IMG/VR virus record: IMGVR_UViG_3300027749_003742
Coordinates: 1 to 60,982 of that record
DNA length: 60,982 bases
Source of the DNA: a virus
Strand: one strand, 5' to 3'
The translations under genes were made by a program, and so were the position numbers. The stretch's first letter is position 1. Every line of letters starts with the position of its first letter. Positions 32,945 through 41,036 of this stretch are shown here, one piece after another. The notes beneath the pieces were generated by a model. It did no database searches and was not told the DNA's origin. It saw only the letters and a program-made list of their open reading frames with translations.

Positions 32945-33253
32945 TTAGTTAATAACGTCTTGAGTTGGTTCCTCAGTTGTTGAATTTTGTTTTTTTTCTT
33001 TTTGGATTTGGTTTATAATATACCCCGAAACCGCGAATTCAATACCCGCCCAAATTGCCATGTCAGATGATGTCATTGTTGGTAGTTTCTCAAGTAAAAA
33101 ATAAATCATCCCCCATTGAGCAATAATAAACGCAATTCCTGACTCAAGTCTTTTTTTAGAAAAATAAGAATCACCTCCTGAATAGATTTTACCAATCTCA
33201 CTAATAAACCATTTAATGTTTGTCCACCCTAAAAAATAAGTTTTGTTTTTCAT
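32945..33253 (-). CDS. Small membrane protein, possibly holin-like
   Basis: The 102-residue protein has a central hydrophobic helix (A-F-I-I-A-Q-W-G-M-I-Y-F-L-L) at about 41-54 and a second at about 66-83, then a charged C-terminal tail Q-K-E-K-K-Q-N-S-T-T-E-E. Two helices with a hydrophilic end and expression from a late-type box fit a holin, but membrane proteins of this size are common. It is not adjacent to the endolysin. Confidence 0.5.
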   Translation of the reverse strand: MKNKTYFLGWTNIKWFISEIGKIYSGGDSYFSKKRLESGIAFIIAQWGMIYFLLEKLPTMTSSDMAIWAGIEFAVSGYIINQIQKEKKQNSTTEEPTQDVIN

Positions 33254-33266
33254 AATGTTTTTATTA

Positions 33267-33273
33267 ATAAATA
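33267..33273 (-). promoter_or_regulatory. TATTTAT box (reverse strand)
   Basis: The box lies 13 nt before the start at 33253. Confidence 0.5.
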
Positions 33274-33313
33274 TTTACATTTATCCGTTTATCACTATTA
33301 TTTGTAACCGCAT

Positions 33314-33343
33314 AAAAAAAGGGGTAGTAGCGAACTTCCCCTT
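33314..33343 (-). terminator. Rho-independent terminator for the reverse strand
   Basis: The stem AAGGGG/CCCCTT is followed on the reverse strand by a T run, downstream of the gene at 33392. Confidence 0.85.
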
Positions 33344-33391
33344 AATCTTGTTACCATAACGATAACGGTCCTAAAAGTCCTCTTTCGAGGA

Positions 33392-33901
33392 TTACTTTTC
33401 TTTAACTAACGTTAAACATCTCTTCAAATATTCTTTAGCTCTTGGTGTCGGACCAGAATGTTTTAATACTTTCTCAATATCTTTAACCAACTCTTCCCCG
33501 TGTTCATTTTCTTTATATAACTCGATTACCTTATCCATAGCCTTAACACACTCATTATTTGTCTCATCATGGTAATTCTTATTTCTAAAACCATTGATGT
33601 GATTCATTAGGTTATAAGACAAATGCTCCCCACCGTCATTAACGTCATGGAGTCTTAATGTTTTTAACATATCTAAAGTATCTACCATACCGTTAATTCC
33701 ACCATCTCTTTTATAAAGACTTGAGGTGTAGTTTTTAAAGTTCTCAGAAGGACCAACAATGTGGTCTAATGGGATTACATTCTCAGGAACACATCTTTGT
33801 TTTTGTTCACCGTCCTTTTTAGGTTCGATGCGTTGTTCTTCTAAAATATGTTGTCTGATTATTTTACGAAGTTTTTGTTCGTCTATAGTAATTTTTTTCA
33901 T
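33392..33901 (-). CDS. Leader-tagged protein (ITIDEQKLRKII), 169 aa
   Basis: The leader MKKITIDEQKLRKIIRQHI combines features of the I-T-E-x-Q and RIVKKVI classes and continues L-E-E-Q-R-I-E-P. The remainder is helical, with G-H-N-type His residues and D-I-E-K-V-L-K-H-S-G near the C-terminus. No domain was recognised. Confidence 0.75.
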   Translation of the reverse strand: MKKITIDEQKLRKIIRQHILEEQRIEPKKDGEQKQRCVPENVIPLDHIVGPSENFKNYTSSLYKRDGGINGMVDTLDMLKTLRLHDVNDGGEHLSYNLMNHINGFRNKNYHDETNNECVKAMDKVIELYKENEHGEELVKDIEKVLKHSGPTPRAKEYLKRCLTLVKEK

Positions 33902-33918
33902 TTGGAATTTCTTTATTT

Positions 33919-33925
33919 ATAAATA
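33919..33925 (-). promoter_or_regulatory. TATTTAT box (reverse strand)
   Basis: The box lies 17 nt before the start at 33901. A forward GATATTTATA box lies at about 33957. Confidence 0.5.
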
Positions 33926-34022
33926 TTCATTTATTCTGAATTATTCGTCAGAGTCGATATTTATAAAAGGATATACCCAATTACGGGTAAATCAATAAAA
34001 AATAAAACTAATTACATGGGAG

Positions 34023-34241
34023 ATGGGGATAGTGATAAGAACATGGAGGAAGATATTTTTGGGGAACCTCTCTGTAAAGTTTCTCATGATAGCGATGTTT
34101 TTCAACCCTTTTGGGTTCGATGCGATACAGTACTATCTCTATACTTTGACAGGGAGTTTGTGGTACGCAAATCTAATTTTGTATTGCGTATCGGGACTAT
34201 TCTTTGGATTATCTTTTTATTTTCGAAAATTATCTAAATGA
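34023..34241 (+). CDS. Small two-helix membrane protein with FNPFGFD motif
   Basis: Two frames overlap here. I prefer the one starting at 34023 because it reads F-L-M-I-A-M-F-F-N-P-F-G-F-D-A-I and L-T-G-S-L-W-Y-A-N-L-I-L-Y, a pattern I recall from small membrane proteins of marine phages. The alternative frame from 34016 is Asp/Cys-rich without pattern. The gene ends in ATGA overlap with the PPK2 gene. Confidence 0.6.
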   Translation: MGIVIRTWRKIFLGNLSVKFLMIAMFFNPFGFDAIQYYLYTLTGSLWYANLILYCVSGLFFGLSFYFRKLSK

Positions 34242-35356
34242 AACAAATAATATCTGAAATATCGAGAATTAGTGAGATAATGGGGATTAAACCGTTAAAT
34301 CTTATTATTGAGGAAGAGGATGCAACCATAAGTGAAGTACATTTTAAACGAATAGTTGACTTATTAAAGTTCAATAAAATGTTTACAAAAACTAACGATA
34401 GTAATTTAAATAAAATATCAAAATACGCTAAATCACAAATTATTGATTTTAATTTACTTGAGCGGGGATTGATTAAGACTTTAAAATTAAAAGGAAACAA
34501 ATCAAAAAATGTTTCAGAATACTTTAAATTAGTGTTAAAGTCATTAAAACAACGTCAATCTAATATACACACATCTACTCCAGAAAAAGATGATTTACCA
34601 AGTTTAGAGATTCAGGAGCCATCTATTATACCTAAAAAAGTTTATAGAGAAGAACTTTATTATTTACAGGTTGAATTATTAAAACTACAAGAATGGTTAG
34701 TAAAAACAGGTAAAACAGTTATTATTGTATTTGAAGGTAGGGACTCCGCAGGTAAAGGGTCCACTATCAAAAAGTTTATTGAATTCATGAATCCACGTTT
34801 ATATAACGTTATCGCCCTTGGGATACCAACACCAAAGGAAAGAAAAAATTGGTGGGACAGATATAGAAACCTAATCCAAAAAGGGAAAATTAACCTATTT
34901 GATAGAAGTTGGTATAATAGAGGGTTAGTTGAGCCAGTAATGGGATATGGGAACACTGACGAATATGAAGATTTTATGGGTAATGTTGAAGGATTTGAAC
35001 AAGACTTAGTTAAAGATGGGGATTACCTGTTTAAATTATGGTTTTCAATCGATAAAGAAACCCAAGCAAAAAGATTTGATATGAGACAAAAATCCAAACT
35101 TAAGTATTGGAAATATTCCCCAAACGATTCTAAAATGCAAGACCTTTGGGACAGGTTCACAGAATTTAAAGATAAATTATTTGACAAAACATCAACTGTT
35201 AATCACCCTTGGGTTATTGTCGATTCTAATGATAAACGAATTTCAGGTTTAAACGCCATAAGATATGTGTTACAAAACATACCTTATGACAGAAAAAACG
35301 AAGATGTTTTAAATAAAAACTATCCTGAAGCGTTAACGGTGTTAAGACCCGAATAG
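34238..35356 (+). CDS. ppk2: PPK2-type polyphosphate kinase with leader-tagged N-terminal extension
   Basis: From about residue 135 on this is a PPK2 domain: Walker A in F-E-G-R-D-S-A-G-K-G-S (165-175), G-I-P-T-P-K-E-R near 195, the lid F-D-R-S-W-Y-N-R-G (221-229) and Y-W-K-Y-S-P-N-D near 287-294. PPK2 enzymes use polyphosphate to phosphorylate nucleotides, or run the reverse reaction. The first 130 residues are extra; they begin MKQIISEISRISEIMG, with I-S-E and L-I-I-E-E-E sites like the other leaders. It is 372 residues, against about 230-300 for one-domain PPK2. It overlaps the upstream membrane gene by 4 nt. Confidence 0.9.
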   Translation: MKQIISEISRISEIMGIKPLNLIIEEEDATISEVHFKRIVDLLKFNKMFTKTNDSNLNKISKYAKSQIIDFNLLERGLIKTLKLKGNKSKNVSEYFKLVLKSLKQRQSNIHTSTPEKDDLPSLEIQEPSIIPKKVYREELYYLQVELLKLQEWLVKTGKTVIIVFEGRDSAGKGSTIKKFIEFMNPRLYNVIALGIPTPKERKNWWDRYRNLIQKGKINLFDRSWYNRGLVEPVMGYGNTDEYEDFMGNVEGFEQDLVKDGDYLFKLWFSIDKETQAKRFDMRQKSKLKYWKYSPNDSKMQDLWDRFTEFKDKLFDKTSTVNHPWVIVDSNDKRISGLNAIRYVLQNIPYDRKNEDVLNKNYPEALTVLRPE

Positions 35357-35358
35357 AC

Positions 35359-35565
35359 TTAATCTTCTTTATCCGAATCCATTGGTGGTAACACAAATTG
35401 TAACCAAATATCAAATATCAGTAAGTAACCCCACCAAGTTAATTTATCCATCGGATATTCCACAGGGTTTAATTGAGTCAAATACAGTAAGGTAACTAAC
35501 TTACATATAATATAGATTCTTGAAACTAATAGCACGAACCCTAATACTTTTGAGAATTTTTCCAT
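35359..35565 (-). CDS. Small membrane protein, 68 aa
   Basis: Two hydrophobic segments (V-L-G-F-V-L-L-V-S-R-I-Y-I-I and W-W-G-Y-L-L-I-F-D-I-W-L-Q-F-V-L) flank a polar loop, and the tail is acidic. It starts 4 nt after the frameshifted kinase gene on the same strand. Function is unknown. Confidence 0.6.
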   Translation of the reverse strand: MEKFSKVLGFVLLVSRIYIICKLVTLLYLTQLNPVEYPMDKLTWWGYLLIFDIWLQFVLPPMDSDKED

Positions 35566-35569
35566 AGTC

Positions 35570-36023
35570 TTATAATTTTATTTCAAAACGATTTTTCATT
35601 ATTTCAATTTTATCTTCAGGAACCCCGTGTTGATTTACCCCACCATGACGATTTTCAACAATCACCGTAAAAACAGTATAATCATATTGTTTCGCTAATT
35701 TGAAGTAGATTTCCATTTCCCACTCTTGTGTAAACGTATTAGATACCGCGATTTCTCGATAAAATTGGTCATTTACTAATGAATCCTTCATATAAGTTTC
35801 CACCCTATCTTGACAGAATTTATGAGCATTTTTGATTTTAGAAACGTCAAATTTATATTCACCCGTTTCTTTATCAATAAAATATTTGTCCGCCTCACAA
35901 ACTAAAAAGTCTTCACCAACTAATTTTTCTGCAAAAGTTGATTTTCCCGAACCTAGCTCAAGGCACCCCCCTAACAAGATACAAAATCTTTTCGGGGGGT
36001 GCTGTATTTTTTTTATTATCCAT
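35570..36023 (-). pseudogene. P-loop kinase (PNK/NEDD4BP2-like) with +1 frameshift in the Walker A region
   Basis: From the ATG at 36023 the frame reads M-D-N-K-K-N-T-A-P-P-E-K-I-L-Y-L-V-R-G-V-P and then hits TGA at 35960-35958. The +1 frame continues as E-L-G-S-G-K-S-T-F-A-E-K-L to the stop at 35570, with A-D-K-Y-F, N-A-H-K-F-C, V-S-N-T-F-T and N-Q-H-G-V-P blocks of AAA kinases related to polynucleotide kinase. A normal protein would read R-G-x-P-G-S-G-K-S-T. Seven extra bases (TGAGCTA) separate CCT from GGT. The slip site CCT-TGA resembles that of release factor 2, so programmed frameshifting, a real mutation or an assembly error are all possible. Confidence 0.65.
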
Positions 36024-36082
36024 ATATTTATTATTAGAGGTATTCTTGATACCGAATACAAATATAGTAAAAAAATATTATT

Positions 36083-36190
36083 ATGACAAGTTTTAAAAGA
36101 AAATGTTCAAAATGTGATTGTGAAATAACATATAAAAACAAATATAATATGTTAAATGCGGAAAAAAAACAATCTAAATGTAAAATCTAA
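36083..36190 (+). CDS. Very small Cys-rich protein, 35 aa
   Basis: The ORF MTSFKRKCSKCDCEITYKNK continues to a last Cys near the end (S-K-C-K-I). The C-S-K-C-D-C cluster and distal Cys could form a zinc knuckle. Because it is short, coding status is uncertain. The following 140 bp to 36330 show no gene or hairpin I can support. Confidence 0.45.
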   Translation: MTSFKRKCSKCDCEITYKNKYNMLNAEKKQSKCKI

Positions 36191-36329
36191 TAAAACAAAA
36201 AAGAATAATAGATGACTTATTATAGGAAAATTTTAAGTATTTCGGCAACTTTAATCGTAGTTAAATAGACTCTAACATACATGTCAGATAATATTTTGGG
36301 GTAATGTTTCACAACATTAAATATGTCGA

Positions 36330-37352
36330 TTATTTATTAAATCTTTTTAATGCGTTCTCAGTTATAAAAATAAATTCAGAGCCTTTAAATTCCTCAAGGG
36401 TTGATGAGTTTGTGTAGGACATTGCGGACTTTAAATAGTCCTTAAAGTTGTTAATCCACGACCCTAAAGTGTATTCCACCTTATTGTATTTTACAATCCC
36501 CTCAGACGTTGTTAGGTTCTTCTTACCCCACTTCCGTTGGACTTCTTTAGTACTCATTCCTCTAAACTCTTTGTAAAAATACTTTCTAGTTTTTGGGAAT
36601 CTTTTCCAAAGATACGAAGAACGTTCATCAGACAATGTAATCAATTTGAATAATTTAGTTGGAGAACAAGACTCTAAGGTTTTGTTCAATACTCCCCCTA
36701 ACATAACGTAATCCGCACCAAGAGCTAAAGCTTTAATAATGTCATCATAATTTCTGAACCCACCATCGGCAATAATCTTAGTTGTGTAGTCACCATTTTT
36801 TTTGATTTGGTAACATTCGTTAATCAACGATGCCATTGGGTAATGAACACCAGTGTTTGCTGAGGTTAAACAACCACTACCCCCACCAATACCAACACGA
36901 ATAAAATCAACACCAAGTTCTGCAAACTTTTCATAGGTTTTTGGGTTGGCGATATTACCAACAATCAGTCTATGTTTTGGGTTTGTTCTAACATCACAAA
37001 ACTTTTTACATAAGTCATATAATTTAACCATGTGACCATTTGCGATATCGACAAGAATATTAATCTCCTCATCTAATTCGTCATCACCATACCACTCAAG
37101 AACTTTTTCAAAATCGTCTAATGAAATTGATGAGAATGTTCTACCCCCATGTATAAATCTTGGTAAACAAACTTCTAATTTTTCATCCAAAAATAAATTA
37201 TAATTCTCACCATCAACCACGGTATCCATTGGAGATACAAAAATTGGTAATTTATTATCCTCAGTAAAAATGTTAATTTGTGACCGACTATTAATTGAGG
37301 AGATGGTTTCGGGAACTAATGTGATATCTTTAAAGTCAAATTTCTTATTCAT
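36330..37352 (-). CDS. IMP dehydrogenase / GMP reductase family enzyme
   Basis: The TIM-barrel family is clear from D-I-A-N-G-H (102-107), the catalytic loop G-I-G-G-G-S-G-C-L-T-S-A-N-T-G (Cys 161), I-A-D-G-G-F-R-N-Y-D-D-I near 195 and A-L-G-A-D-Y-V-M-L-G-G. The late E-F-R-G-M-S-T is the flap region (consensus YRGM[AS]S). No CBS domains are present. With 340 residues it fits GMP reductase (GMP to IMP) or a CBS-less IMPDH (IMP to XMP); I cannot separate them by eye. It controls the guanine nucleotide pool and complements thyA. Confidence 0.9.
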   Translation of the reverse strand: MNKKFDFKDITLVPETISSINSRSQINIFTEDNKLPIFVSPMDTVVDGENYNLFLDEKLEVCLPRFIHGGRTFSSISLDDFEKVLEWYGDDELDEEINILVDIANGHMVKLYDLCKKFCDVRTNPKHRLIVGNIANPKTYEKFAELGVDFIRVGIGGGSGCLTSANTGVHYPMASLINECYQIKKNGDYTTKIIADGGFRNYDDIIKALALGADYVMLGGVLNKTLESCSPTKLFKLITLSDERSSYLWKRFPKTRKYFYKEFRGMSTKEVQRKWGKKNLTTSEGIVKYNKVEYTLGSWINNFKDYLKSAMSYTNSSTLEEFKGSEFIFITENALKRFNK

Positions 37353-37394
37353 GATTAAAATATAACGAAAACGAACATTAAAGACAACTAAATG

Positions 37395-37401
37395 TATTTA
37401 T
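37395..37401 (+). promoter_or_regulatory. TATTTAT box
   Basis: The box lies 4 nt before the start at 37406. Confidence 0.55.
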
Positions 37402-37405
37402 AATT

Positions 37406-38380
37406 ATGTTAACTGACCAAGAAATTAATCGACTTAATAAGTTTTTAGAAAATAAGACCTTCAATTATCAGGGACTTATGATTTTTAACACCAAAACAAT
37501 GGTGGATTTAGATTATAAATTTGAAATCCTTGGTTATAAACAAATGATTAGTGTTGGCGAATATTATGATTATATGAAAATCTCCATAACAATGTTTAAT
37601 TTCAGAGATAAGTTAAGTCAATTAATATTTTGTTCCCAAAATACGGAACACCAAGAGTTTTGGAAGAGTTTTTTTAACGATAGTTTATTTTTCTTTAAAC
37701 AACAAATACTTGAAAATATTACAAATATTTTGATTAACTTTGAGCCCAACATTAGAATTTTTATTGACAAAATCAATATTGAATTACCTGAAAAGGAAAA
37801 TATACAAGAACAAAAAATGACAAGATACGCGATTAGAAATGTTGTTAAAGACATTGTAAAAGTTTTGAAGACCAACGAGGAAGGTGAATATACCTTACCT
37901 GATAATGACTATGGTGGTGGTTACGAATTTGAAAAATTCCCTGTCGAATTTTCTGTTGACCTATATGTTAGTCATGACGATAGTTTTGATGGGTATAAAT
38001 TAAATGCCCAATATTCTCAAGAGGATGATACTATTGAAATTAGTATTGTGTATAATCCGTCAGATTTAAAAACATCCTTATATGAAATCGTTGGTGAGTT
38101 GAATGAGGTGTTGGCCCATGAATTAGAACATTCGTTACAAGGATATCGAGGAGAATTCGATATGGATGATGAAGAAGAAACTGATTCACTGAAATATTAT
38201 TTACAGGCTCACGAAATTCCTGCTCAAGTAGCAGGATTTAAACGACTTTCAAAATTACGTAAAGTACCGTTTGAGACAGTTGTTAGAAATTGGTTTAAAA
38301 CTCATGGGGAATTTCACCATTTAAACAATGATGAACAAGAAATTGTGATTAATAAATTGTTGGAGTATAAAAAGTCTTAA
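37406..38380 (+). CDS. Zinc metallopeptidase-like protein (HELEH), leader-like start
   Basis: The N-terminus MLTDQEINRLNKFLENK has the T-D-Q-E-I-N-R-L core of the leaders. A zincin motif, V-L-A-H-E-L-E-H-S-L, places H-E-x-x-H at residues 238-242, and a later A-H-E-I-P-A-Q-V may contribute a third ligand. This layout (leader, middle domain, HExxH helix, then an E-I-x-A segment) parallels the 29201 product. It converges with the next gene with a 4-nt overlap. Confidence 0.65.
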   Translation: MLTDQEINRLNKFLENKTFNYQGLMIFNTKTMVDLDYKFEILGYKQMISVGEYYDYMKISITMFNFRDKLSQLIFCSQNTEHQEFWKSFFNDSLFFFKQQILENITNILINFEPNIRIFIDKINIELPEKENIQEQKMTRYAIRNVVKDIVKVLKTNEEGEYTLPDNDYGGGYEFEKFPVEFSVDLYVSHDDSFDGYKLNAQYSQEDDTIEISIVYNPSDLKTSLYEIVGELNEVLAHELEHSLQGYRGEFDMDDEEETDSLKYYLQAHEIPAQVAGFKRLSKLRKVPFETVVRNWFKTHGEFHHLNNDEQEIVINKLLEYKKS

Positions 38381-39009
38381 CCCTTATTTCGGAATCGTCT
38401 AATTAACTTATTGATTAATTCTTTTAGAATAACACCTGAAATAGTTAAAAGTCCAAATCCAGCCAATCGTTGTGCGATATGAAAAGGGGTAACAGAGTCA
38501 GGAGACCCTTTAGCTAAATTATAAATCATAGGGATTAATGGGATGATGAAAGTATAACTCATAATGTTAGTTACCTTATGAAGAGTAACACCTAAACTAC
38601 CGATAAAATCTAAAAACACTTCTTTCAGTTCTTTACTCTTTGTTAGAACTGTTTTAAACGGTTTGATTAAACCCTCTTCTTTTATTTTGTCGTATATTTT
38701 AGTTACAAATGTTTTATTGTCGATATAGTAAGTTGCAATAACACCCATCAAGATTAAACTAATCTCAAGGTCAGAAAGTTCAGGATGTCTACCAGCAAGA
38801 TAGTCCTCCAACGGACCAACAAAACCACCAATAGTTGCTCCCCAAGTAATTAAAAACTCTAAGTTAATTCCAACTTGTTGTGTGGAATCTTTAATGATTT
38901 TTTTAACAAATTCGTAATTTTGTTTAATAATATCACCAAGACCACCACCTGATTCTTCAGATAATAATTTTCTTTTTTGTTCTTCTGTAATTAAAATGGT
39001 GACACTCAT
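38377..39009 (-). CDS. Leader-tagged membrane protein, 210 aa
   Basis: The leader MSVTILITEEQKRKLLSEE is followed by a Gly-rich turn and about four hydrophobic segments (around residues 50-68, 83-97, 145-165 and 185-200). A tagged multi-pass protein could be carried in the virion and inserted in the host membrane on entry, or could simply be a late membrane protein. Function is unknown. Confidence 0.7.
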   Translation of the reverse strand: MSVTILITEEQKRKLLSEESGGGLGDIIKQNYEFVKKIIKDSTQQVGINLEFLITWGATIGGFVGPLEDYLAGRHPELSDLEISLILMGVIATYYIDNKTFVTKIYDKIKEEGLIKPFKTVLTKSKELKEVFLDFIGSLGVTLHKVTNIMSYTFIIPLIPMIYNLAKGSPDSVTPFHIAQRLAGFGLLTISGVILKELINKLIRRFRNKG

Positions 39010-39015
39010 ACGTTA

Positions 39016-39022
39016 ATAAATA
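39016..39022 (-). promoter_or_regulatory. TATTTAT box (reverse strand)
   Basis: The box lies 6 nt before the start at 39009. Confidence 0.55.
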
Positions 39023-39031
39023 CTTTGTTTA

Positions 39032-39038
39032 TATTTAT
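39032..39038 (+). promoter_or_regulatory. TATTTAT box
   Basis: The box lies 21 nt before the start at 39060 and is divergent from the previous box. Confidence 0.5.
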
Positions 39039-39059
39039 TATCATAACAATAGTGAAAAA

Positions 39060-39677
39060 ATGATAAACCCTAAATTAAATGTTGGTGATAGAGTAGTGTT
39101 ACTTCATATGGATGGTGAGACTTCCGTATCACCTGGAGAACAAGGAACCGTAATTGCTCATTCAAAAGTATTCGGTGATGACCAATATACCGTATCATGG
39201 GATAGTGGTAGTAAATTAGCGTTAATATCAAGCGTTGATTTATGGGACACGCCTAAAGATAAGAAAAAACCAAATCCTGTTGATGAAAGAGTAATAACTA
39301 AAAAAAGTATTACAGAAATTGACGACCAAAATAGAGTATTCTTAAAAAATATTGATATTTTTAAACACTTTAATATGAAATTCTTAAAAAGTTACTTAAT
39401 GGATATTAGAAAATCAGGAATCACAAATATGTTTGGGGCCGCACCATACCTATACATGGGTAAGGATAGAATTGAACACGAATTCAAATACAAAGATATT
39501 GACGAGGATTTGATTGAGAAGGTTTTAGAAAGGGCCGACCAATCCCAATCGGAAATGATTAATGGAACAATTAAAGCGTTAAATGCTCAAGGTAAGGAAG
39601 AGAGTCTTGAGAATATTAATAGGTTCATCTCAAGATACTCCACTATGGTAGTTGAGACTTATTTTCACCTATTCTAA
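39060..39677 (+). CDS. KOW/SH3-like domain protein, 205 aa
   Basis: Residues 5-50 (N-V-G-D-R-V-V-L-L-H, P-G-E-Q-G-T-V, Q-Y-T-V-S-W-D-S-G) form an SH3/KOW-type barrel. The rest is helical and charged. Such barrels bind nucleic acid or protein. It overlaps the reverse gene by 9 nt at the 3' end. Confidence 0.65.
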   Translation: MINPKLNVGDRVVLLHMDGETSVSPGEQGTVIAHSKVFGDDQYTVSWDSGSKLALISSVDLWDTPKDKKKPNPVDERVITKKSITEIDDQNRVFLKNIDIFKHFNMKFLKSYLMDIRKSGITNMFGAAPYLYMGKDRIEHEFKYKDIDEDLIEKVLERADQSQSEMINGTIKALNAQGKEESLENINRFISRYSTMVVETYFHLF

Positions 39678-39959
39678 AATAAAATCCCATACATCATTCT
39701 TTTTTGTTGGTGTAACATTTAAATCTAAAAAGATTGCGTTCTGTTGTCCAGCATAAAGTCCTAAAATGTTAAAATCATAAAATTCCTCAGCCTCCTGTTC
39801 AGTCATACCATCTCTGATTTGAAGTAAGGATAAAATTATACGTTTAGAGTACAGTATTCTCTTACCATTACCAAACTCCTCAACGATACCAATTATCGCA
39901 CCTTCTAAACCATCCAATAGGATTGCCCCTTCAGCATATTCGTCTATATCTATATTCAT
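39669..39959 (-). CDS. Unknown phage-type protein, 96 aa
   Basis: The pattern Y-A-E-G-A-I-L-L-D-G-L-E-G-A-I-I-G-I-V, then Y-S-K-R-I-I-L-S-L-L, G-M-T-E-Q-E-A-E-E-F-Y and L-Y-A-G-Q-Q-N-A-I is one I recall from short phage proteins often seen near DNA-metabolism genes. No activity is known. Confidence 0.7.
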   Translation of the reverse strand: MNIDIDEYAEGAILLDGLEGAIIGIVEEFGNGKRILYSKRIILSLLQIRDGMTEQEAEEFYDFNILGLYAGQQNAIFLDLNVTPTKKNDVWDFILE

Positions 39960-39996
39960 AGTTTAAGGATATAAAAAATATTCCATCAAATCAACA

Positions 39997-40003
39997 TATT
40001 TAT
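39997..40003 (+). promoter_or_regulatory. TATTTAT box
   Basis: The box lies 17 nt before the start at 40021. Confidence 0.5.
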
Positions 40004-40020
40004 ATTTAAAACAAATCGTT

Positions 40021-40665
40021 ATGAACCAATATTTTTTTAAAATGACAAATGAGGAAAGAACTAGTATTCTTGACCAACATAAACATGTCTATGATGGATA
40101 TGTAACAAACTACGCCAAACCAAACGAACAACCATTATATACCCAAGACTTTGCAAACGACAAAGGAGGAATTACAATCAATAATAAAGGTCAGGTCACC
40201 ACATATAAAAATATGGGAATTAACGAAAGTGTCCTTGAAAGTGAGGAAGAAGAATCTTACATGGTAAGTGTTGGTGAACAATTAGATATGATTGGTGATG
40301 GTGATGATGACTTAGAACATGGAACATTTCCTGATGATGACGAAGATGATGTTAGATTTGTTAAATGTTCTCATTGTAGTGGTAAAGGTCATAAAGGTCA
40401 CGATGACTCCACTTATGAAGAATGTGAATGGTGTGATGGGACAGGAATGTCAGACTCATTTGATGATGATGAAGATGATTATAAAGATTTAAGTATGTAT
40501 AACCCATACTACGGTGATGATGAGGAACCTGAATTTGAAGATATGGAAATTGAAGATGTTTTAGGTTTATCTAACGATGATGAGGATGATGATGAAGTAA
40601 TTAGTTCTCTACAGGAACAAGTTAACAAATCATTAGATATGTTCAGAAGATTTAAAAATCTATAA
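40021..40665 (+). CDS. Leader-tagged acidic protein with DnaJ-type zinc knuckles
   Basis: The leader F-F-K-M-T-N-E-E-R-T-S-I-L-D-Q-H matches that of the 5619 product. Around residues 120-145 there are two CxxCxGxG knuckles, C-S-H-C-S-G-K-G and C-E-W-C-D-G-T-G, enough for one zinc. The remainder is strongly acidic (many D-D-E-D runs) and ends R-R-F-K-N-L. With the 15635 protein it gives two zinc-finger proteins without a J domain. A scaffold or folding role is a guess. Confidence 0.75.
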   Translation: MNQYFFKMTNEERTSILDQHKHVYDGYVTNYAKPNEQPLYTQDFANDKGGITINNKGQVTTYKNMGINESVLESEEEESYMVSVGEQLDMIGDGDDDLEHGTFPDDDEDDVRFVKCSHCSGKGHKGHDDSTYEECEWCDGTGMSDSFDDDEDDYKDLSMYNPYYGDDEEPEFEDMEIEDVLGLSNDDEDDDEVISSLQEQVNKSLDMFRRFKNL

Positions 40666-40673
40666 CTTTTCAT

Positions 40674-40681
40674 TACTTTTG
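40674..40681 (+). promoter_or_regulatory. Host-type promoter element TACTTTTG
   Basis: The element lies about 43 nt before the start at 40725. Confidence 0.45.
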
Positions 40682-40724
40682 TGATATTTCTTATGTATAA
40701 TTAAATAATTTAAATTAAGAAAAC

Positions 40725-41036
40725 ATGGAAATTAAAGAATTAGTATCGTATTACTTAAATGACTCGTCAAAAACTCTTGATGTAACATTTAGAACCACTT
40801 TAGATGGTGAGGATGAAATTAGAGAAGATAAGATTAACTTTGACGAAATAACCGACTTTGGGTATGACTTCGTTTCAGATACGACAGATAACTACAGAGC
40901 ATTACTCGATGAAGACTACGAAGACGATGACTACGAAGAAGACGAGATATTTGTTGACGACCAAGAAGTAACATCATTCTTAAATGAATACTATTTAATT
41001 CACCCAACCAAACTTCCTAACTCAGAATTATTTTAA
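40725..41036 (+). CDS. Small acidic protein, 103 aa
   Basis: This is a very acidic protein (E-D-Y-E-D-D-D-Y-E-E-D-E) with no signal or leader. It overlaps the convergent lipoprotein gene by 4 nt. Acidic phage proteins sometimes mimic DNA, but nothing specific supports that here. Confidence 0.7.
   Translation: MEIKELVSYYLNDSSKTLDVTFRTTLDGEDEIREDKINFDEITDFGYDFVSDTTDNYRALLDEDYEDDDYEEDEIFVDDQEVTSFLNEYYLIHPTKLPNSELF

Noticed and set aside
34016-34237. Alternative frame encoding a 73-residue Asp/Cys-rich product
   Set aside because: The overlapping frame from 34023 gives a coherent two-helix membrane protein with F-N-P-F-G-F-D and ends in ATGA overlap with the PPK2 gene.
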